A DNA stretch of 7,987 nucleotides from an uncultured Treponema sp. (GTDB lineage: Bacteria > Spirochaetota > Spirochaetia > Treponematales > Treponemataceae), in the NCBI GenBank assembly GCA_937915735.1, contig CALGGS010000077.1:1-7987 (forward strand), in the 5' to 3' direction. The notes beneath the pieces are model-generated. The model made no database searches, was not told where the DNA came from, and saw only the letters and a list, made by a program, of their open reading frames with translations. Made by a program: the position numbers and the translations under genes. Each line of letters starts with the position of its first letter. The first letter of the stretch is position 1. Shown here piece after piece: positions 5,022 through 7,987 of this stretch.

Positions 5022-6077
5022 ATGAGCGACAACACAATCATTGAACTAAAAGACATCACGAAAACTTTCGTTCAGGACGGAAAGACTTTCAATGCCGTTG
5101 AAAATGCTTCTGTGACGGTAGAGAAGGGCGACATCTTCGGAATCATAGGCTTTTCCGGGGCGGGAAAGTCAACTCTGGTAAGGACGATAAACCTTTTGGG
5201 CCGCCCCACTTCGGGAAGCGTCACAATTAAAGGAAAAGATTTTCTCGCTTTGAGCCAGAAAGAGCTTCGGGAGGAGAGGAAAAAAATCGGCATGATTTTC
5301 CAGCACTTCAACTTGATGAAAAGCCGCAATGTTTTTGACAATGTGGCTTTTCCACTCAAACGGAGCGGGCTTACAAAGAGCGAGATTTCAGAAAAAGTCC
5401 ATTCTCTTTTGAAGCTGGTGGAAATCGACGATAAGGCGGCGAATTTCCCAAGCCAGCTTTCGGGCGGACAGAAGCAGCGTGTGGCCATTGCCCGCGCTCT
5501 TGCCAACGAACCTGACATCCTTTTGTGTGACGAGGCAACGAGTGCGCTTGACCCAACGACCACGAAATCAATCCTGAAACTGCTGAAAAAACTCAAAGAG
5601 CAGCTGGGGCTTACGATTGTGATTATCACGCACCAGATGGAAGTAATAAAGGAAATCTGTGACAAGGTTGCTGTCATGGAAAAAGGCCGAATCGTAGAGC
5701 AGGGCGATGTTTTCTCAATCTTCGCAAATCCCCAGGACGAAGTGACCAAGCGATTCATCCGCTCCACTTCAAATCTTTCAAAAGTGGAGGAGCTGATTGC
5801 AGAAGATTCGCCAGTGGTTCGCCTGGAAAAGGACGAAAAGCTGGTGCGATTCACTTATATAAAGAAGAATGTTTCCGAGCCGCTGATTTCGGCAATTTCA
5901 AGGCTTTATGAGGTGACGATAAACATCATCTTTGCTGAGATTGAAATCGTGCAGGACGCCCCCATCGGCGGAACAGTCGCAATCATCAGCGGCGAAGCGG
6001 CAACGATAGACCGTGCGCTGAAGCACATCGCGGCTATGGATGTCGGGGTTGAGGTGCTAAAGACAGGGACGGAGTAA
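5022..6077 (+). CDS. metN: Methionine ABC transporter ATP-binding protein MetN
   Basis: MetN is the cytoplasmic ATPase of the MetNIQ importer for methionine. From the ATG at 5022 it has 351 residues. Visible ABC motifs: Walker A GFSGAGKST (43-51), Q-loop Gln94, signature LSGGQKQR (146-153), Walker B ILLCDE (166-171), D-loop SALD and switch His204. The C-terminal NIL domain (about 265-346) is the allosteric methionine-sensing domain of MetN, which separates it from other amino-acid ABC ATPases. AAAGGGG at 5010-5016 is a good ribosome-binding site for 5022. An in-frame GTG at 5016 lies inside that site and is unlikely as the start. The permease gene metI follows after 183 bases, with repeats between. 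All catalytic motifs are intact. Confidence 0.95.
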   Translation: MSDNTIIELKDITKTFVQDGKTFNAVENASVTVEKGDIFGIIGFSGAGKSTLVRTINLLGRPTSGSVTIKGKDFLALSQKELREERKKIGMIFQHFNLMKSRNVFDNVAFPLKRSGLTKSEISEKVHSLLKLVEIDDKAANFPSQLSGGQKQRVAIARALANEPDILLCDEATSALDPTTTKSILKLLKKLKEQLGLTIVIITHQMEVIKEICDKVAVMEKGRIVEQGDVFSIFANPQDEVTKRFIRSTSNLSKVEELIAEDSPVVRLEKDEKLVRFTYIKKNVSEPLISAISRLYEVTINIIFAEIEIVQDAPIGGTVAIISGEAATIDRALKHIAAMDVGVEVLKTGTE

Positions 6078-6081
6078 TTTT

Positions 6082-6143
6082 GACGCAGATTAACGCGGAT
6101 TTTTTTTCACATATATCTGCGTTTATCTGTGTTTATCCGCGTC
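6082..6143. repeat. CGCRGATWAA repeat cluster, imperfect palindrome
   Basis: Short units of the form CGCRGATWAA occur twice on the plus strand (6084-6100) and about three times on the minus strand (6115-6143). The outer arms (6082-6100 against 6125-6143) match at 15 of 19 positions, so the stretch can fold into a long imperfect hairpin around a T-rich middle. It begins five bases after the metN stop codon. Confidence 0.55.
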
Positions 6144-6153
6144 TAATACTTTG

Positions 6154-6235
6154 GGGGTACGGGGGCGTAGCCCCTGTAGATGGGGGGGTGGTGAAGACCG
6201 TTTGCGGGCTGAACCCAGGGGGAAGGCTTTCCCCC
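6154..6235 (+). repeat. G/C-rich two-hairpin interspersed repeat, copy 2
   Basis: The same element as 2871-2971 in opposite orientation. It starts with the 27-base block at 6154-6180 that contains the hairpin core GGGGGCGTAGCCCC, and ends with a 7-bp hairpin GGGGGAA-GGCT-TTCCCCC (6218-6235). The inner part (6181-6217) differs from copy 1. It sits in the metN-metI gap, just upstream of the metI ribosome-binding site (GGAGG at 6250-6254). Confidence 0.7.
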
Positions 6236-6260
6236 TCTCTATAATTTTTGGAGGAAAAAA

Positions 6261-6941
6261 ATGCTTGATTTTATTGAGACGATTCTGCCCAATGTGGCAA
6301 AACACCCGGAGAGATTTTTTAACGGGCTTCTGGAAACTTTTATCATGACACTTTGGTCGGGGGCGATTAGTTTTGTGCTGGGACTCCTGATTGGAATTAC
6401 CATTACCGTGACAAAAAAAGGCGCTATCTTAGAGAACAGGCCGGTTTATCAGATTTTTGACAAGCTGATTAACCTTTTCCGCTCGATTCCCTTCATTATT
6501 TTGCTGACCGGTGTAATGCCTCTGAGCCGCTTGATTATGGGAACGGCCATTGGGGTGCGGGGAGCCATTGTGCCCTTGATTTTCGGAACGGTGCCTTTTT
6601 TCAGCCGTCAGATTGAGACCGCCCTTGCCGAAGTCGATGATGGTCTCATTGAAGCTGCCGAAAGCATGGGATTGAGTCCGCTCGACATTATTTTCCGCGT
6701 GTATCTGAAGGAAAGCGTTGGCCCGATTGTACGGGGAACGACGATAACCACGGTGAGCCTGATTGGCCTGACTGCCATGGCGGGTGCCGTCGGAGCCGGA
6801 GGCTTGGGAAACTACGCAATTATGTACGGACACGACCGAAATCAGCTGGACGTGACCTGGCTTACCATTGTGGTTCTCGTGATTGTGGTTAATTTGATTC
6901 AGCTTGGGGGAAACAGGATTATCAAGAGGAATCGGCACTAG
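6261..6941 (+). CDS. metI: Methionine ABC transporter permease MetI
   Basis: MetI is the integral membrane subunit that forms the channel of the MetNIQ importer. It has 226 residues, the normal family size, with about five membrane segments: near 25-50, 70-90, 95-113, 158-183 and 200-217. The coupling helix that contacts MetN is at 131-144 (EAAESMGLSPLDII), the EAA motif of binding-protein-dependent permeases. LFRSIPFIILL (72-82) and the AGAVGAGGLGNYAI segment (174-187) are typical of MetI. GGAGG lies seven bases before the ATG. It pairs with metN upstream. No metQ substrate-binding protein follows in this window, so metQ must be elsewhere or absent. Confidence 0.93.
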   Translation: MLDFIETILPNVAKHPERFFNGLLETFIMTLWSGAISFVLGLLIGITITVTKKGAILENRPVYQIFDKLINLFRSIPFIILLTGVMPLSRLIMGTAIGVRGAIVPLIFGTVPFFSRQIETALAEVDDGLIEAAESMGLSPLDIIFRVYLKESVGPIVRGTTITTVSLIGLTAMAGAVGAGGLGNYAIMYGHDRNQLDVTWLTIVVLVIVVNLIQLGGNRIIKRNRH

Positions 6942-6946
6942 GGAAA

Positions 6947-7109
6947 GGGGAAAGTCTCCCCCATCATTCCACAGTTAACAGAATCATCGCCACAAGGATG
7001 TGGCGTGATGACGAGCGAGTTTTGGTTACAAAACTCGGCCACTTTTTGCGATGACACGGAAGTCAGCGCAGAAAAGTGCACCCTCTCTCCTAAGGGGCCA
7101 AGCCCCTTA
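6947..7109 (+). repeat. Five-hairpin array downstream of metI
   Basis: Consecutive hairpins: (1) GGGGA/TCCCC at 6947-6961, alike to the end hairpins of the two G/C-rich repeats; (2) 6984-7011, GCCACA-AGGA-TGTGGC extended by TCATC/GATGA across a two-base bulge; (3) 7016-7037, perfect 9-bp CGAGTTTTG-GTTA-CAAAACTCG; (4) 7040-7078, 11 bp with one bulged G and an inner TGAC/GTCA stem; (5) 7091-7109, 8-bp TAAGGGGC-CAA-GCCCCTTA. Together they fill the space between metI and the 7175 gene. No T tract follows, so no standard terminator is seen. This may be a larger copy of the interspersed element or a structured RNA. Confidence 0.6.
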
Positions 7110-7131
7110 AAATCCTCACTCCACACTTCTT

Positions 7132-7168
7132 CCAATTAATTGGCAAATTTTCATATTTGTGTTAATCT
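7132..7168 (+). promoter_or_regulatory. Palindromic promoter region of the three-gene cassette
   Basis: A perfect 12-bp palindrome, CCAATTAATTGG (7132-7143), overlaps a -35-like TTGGCA (7140-7145, five of six). It is followed by CAAAT-N6-ATTTG (7145-7159). Weak -10 candidates are GTTAAT (7161-7166) and TAATCT (7163-7168). Transcription would begin within a few bases of the ATG at 7175, and no Shine-Dalgarno sequence is present, so a leaderless message is possible. The palindrome could be an autoregulatory operator. Confidence 0.4.
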
Positions 7169-7174
7169 GTTTTT

Positions 7175-7450
7175 ATGCAGGCTTCCTCAACGGCTTTTTT
7201 AAGCAGTAAGAACGAATATTCAACATTCTCTTTTAACGGTACGACCCTGACATTTTTGACTTCAAAAAATCTTGAGCGCTACACGAAAGTCAAAAAATGG
7301 GATAAGGGCTATCTCGTCGTTATGGCAAAAAACAAATCAAAAGCTGAGCATGAGGATTATATCGACCTGCAGCCAATTCTGGAAAATCTATACATGGACT
7401 CGGAATCTTTTTTGAGCAAAATTCAAAATGTGGAGGTACGATATGAGTGA
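7175..7450 (+). CDS. Small DUF2442-like protein, first gene of the cassette
   Basis: A 91-residue soluble protein. Residues about 45-89 (GYLVVMAKN, then YIDLQPILENL, then SFLSKIQNVEV) follow the layout of DUF2442 proteins: a strand with the DGK-like turn, a DLxPLL block, then F..v..V. DUF2442 genes often stand beside DUF4160 genes, and a DUF4160-like gene lies two genes downstream. In-frame TAA at 7163 leaves 7175 as the first ATG, yet no ribosome-binding site precedes it, so either it is leaderless or a later start is used. The last eight bases overlap the next gene. The family call is by eye and tentative; a role in a toxin-antitoxin-like pair is inference. Confidence 0.7.
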   Translation: MQASSTAFLSSKNEYSTFSFNGTTLTFLTSKNLERYTKVKKWDKGYLVVMAKNKSKAEHEDYIDLQPILENLYMDSESFLSKIQNVEVRYE

Positions 7451-7679
7451 AAAGCAAATTGAAGAAATCGCAGAAAATGCAGATATGATAATCAATAATT
7501 ATGCATTCACAAGAAAAGATGGAAATATAAGCATTTTGAATTTACGGAAGCCGAATCGTGCAATGGTTATTTCTGAAAACGGAAAACTTCTTGAAACAAA
7601 CATGGACGAAATTGAACAGGTCATAGTGCAGAATATCTGGAAAAAAGACTCGGAATACATGGAGAAAGCCGATGCCTAA
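7443..7679 (+). CDS. Small protein of unknown function, second gene of the cassette
   Basis: A 78-residue acidic protein that I do not recognise. It opens with a helical, charged segment (SEKQIEEIAENADMIINNY, 2-20), then a strand-rich middle (FTRKDGNISILNLRKPNRAMVI, 22-43), the turn ENGKLLETNMDEIEQVIV (45-62) and a charged end (WKKDSEYMEKADA). GGAGG at 7432-7436 sits six bases before the ATG at 7443, so this start is preferred over an ATG at 7428. It overlaps the upstream gene by eight bases and the downstream gene by eight bases, so the three are probably translationally coupled and act together. Confidence 0.75.
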   Translation: MSEKQIEEIAENADMIINNYAFTRKDGNISILNLRKPNRAMVISENGKLLETNMDEIEQVIVQNIWKKDSEYMEKADA

Positions 7680-7845
7680 ATATTTTCCTTATAAAATCTG
7701 TGGATATTATTTGTATTACACAGAACATTGTATCCTTGAAGCTATGCACGCCCATGCAAGCGATTCAAAACTCACCGAATCAGGTTCAGCAAAATTTTTT
7801 GTAAAAGCAGATGGCTCAACAATTGTTCAGAAAAAAGGTTCGTGA
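7672..7845 (+). CDS. Short DUF4160-like protein, probably truncated
   Basis: A 57-residue open frame starting at the ATG inside the end of the previous gene. It reads MPKYFPYKICGYYLYYTEH, then a histidine-rich turn MHAHASD (25-31) and GSAKFFVKADGSTIVQKKG (38-56). This is the layout of DUF4160 proteins: a beta strand, the HxH motif, then a second strand pair. Those proteins are usually about 75-95 residues with a C-terminal helix, which is missing here because of the TGA at 7843. Reading past it meets another stop at 7867, so the helix is not encoded nearby in this frame. DUF4160 is often a partner of DUF2442, seen two genes upstream. It may be a working short form or a decayed gene. Confidence 0.6.
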   Translation: MPKYFPYKICGYYLYYTEHCILEAMHAHASDSKLTESGSAKFFVKADGSTIVQKKGS

Positions 7846-7861
7846 TTTCAACTAAAAAGCA

Positions 7862-7870
7862 TGGTATAAT
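7862..7870 (+). promoter_or_regulatory. Extended -10 promoter for the gene starting at 7927
   Basis: TG at 7862-7863, one base, then a perfect TATAAT (7865-7870) form an extended -10 element that can work without a good -35 box; none is evident at the expected distance. The start would lie near 7877, leaving about 50 bases of leader with AAGGAA at 7912-7917. Confidence 0.6.
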
Positions 7871-7926
7871 TAGATTGAAAACTTGCCTAAACTCAAGCAA
7901 CAGTATAACCCAAGGAACAAATTTCT

Positions 7927-7987
7927 ATGACCACCATCGCACGAGACATCTTCCGCTCAATCCATGAAGGCAAATGGCTGCTCATTG
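7927..7987 (+). CDS. Partial protein, N-terminus resembling a WYL-type domain start
   Basis: The first 20 residues of a gene that leaves the window: MTTIARDIFRSIHEGKWLLI. The start is supported by AAGGAA nine bases upstream and the extended -10 promoter at 7862. The words IHEGKWLLI resemble the opening of WYL-type domains, where an A-I-x-x-x-x-x-L-x-I-x-Y helix-strand step begins the fold; such domains occur in regulators and in some defence-related helicases. Twenty residues are too few for a firm family call. Confidence 0.5.
   Translation, partial: MTTIARDIFRSIHEGKWLLI

Noticed and set aside
5072..5854. 260-residue open frame on the minus strand
   Set aside because: It lies antisense to metN, whose motifs are all intact. 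The residues are Ser/Arg/Phe-rich as in a shadow frame, and no start signal is seen.
6429..6938. 169-residue open frame antisense to metI
   Set aside because: Composition rich in His, Asn and Arg without domain features; metI on the other strand is clear.
6947..7109. metI terminator
   Set aside because: None of the stems is followed by a T tract on the plus strand.
6947..7109. CRISPR array or retron non-coding RNA
   Set aside because: The stems are different from each other with no regular repeat-spacer pattern, and no cas or reverse transcriptase gene is present.

Overview
The window looks like a stretch of a low-GC anaerobe chromosome, most likely a host-associated spirochaete of the Treponema type. 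This is inferred from the A+T-rich intergenic DNA, the anaerobe-style biotin synthase, the ECF S-component-like membrane protein with a DTIGT motif, and the G/C-rich hairpin repeats between A+T-rich genes. No rRNA or tRNA was seen, so the assignment rests on protein style alone.

Layout. Positions 1-65 hold the terminator of an upstream gene, and 190-855 an orphan protein with a winged-helix-like segment. A shared bidirectional terminator separates it from bioB (minus strand, 900-1976). Upstream of bioB is a near-perfect BirA-type biotin operator (2016-2053) that covers the bioB promoter and the -35 box of a candidate promoter for an ECF S-component-like membrane protein (2229-2843). This suggests a divergent biotin regulon whose transporter is not ordinary BioY. 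A G/C-rich hairpin repeat (2871-2971) separates that gene from an AraC-family regulator (2992-3894, minus). Upstream of the regulator on the same strand is a lipoprotein alpha/beta hydrolase (3975-4763) with repeated ATTCGCAWAT words in its promoter.

The divergent gene from 5022 is metN, the methionine ABC transporter ATPase with its NIL domain. It has a strong promoter and a 13-bp perfect inverted repeat starting at the expected transcription start. metI, the permease, follows at 6261-6941. Between the two lie two repeat units: a CGCRGATWAA cluster and a second copy of the G/C-rich element in opposite orientation. metQ is absent from the window. Downstream of metI is a compact array of five hairpins (6947-7109).

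The right end (7132-7845) is a small accessory cassette. It has a palindromic promoter region and three tiny genes that overlap by 8 bases each: a DUF2442-like protein, an unrecognised 78-residue protein and a short DUF4160-like protein. The arrangement resembles a toxin-antitoxin-type module. A further gene starts at 7927 and runs off the window.

The most notable points are the biotin locus (operator, BioB with an altered auxiliary-cluster ligand set and a cysteine-rich tail, non-BioY transporter), the hairpin array after metI, the operator-like repeat before metN, and the three-gene cassette.
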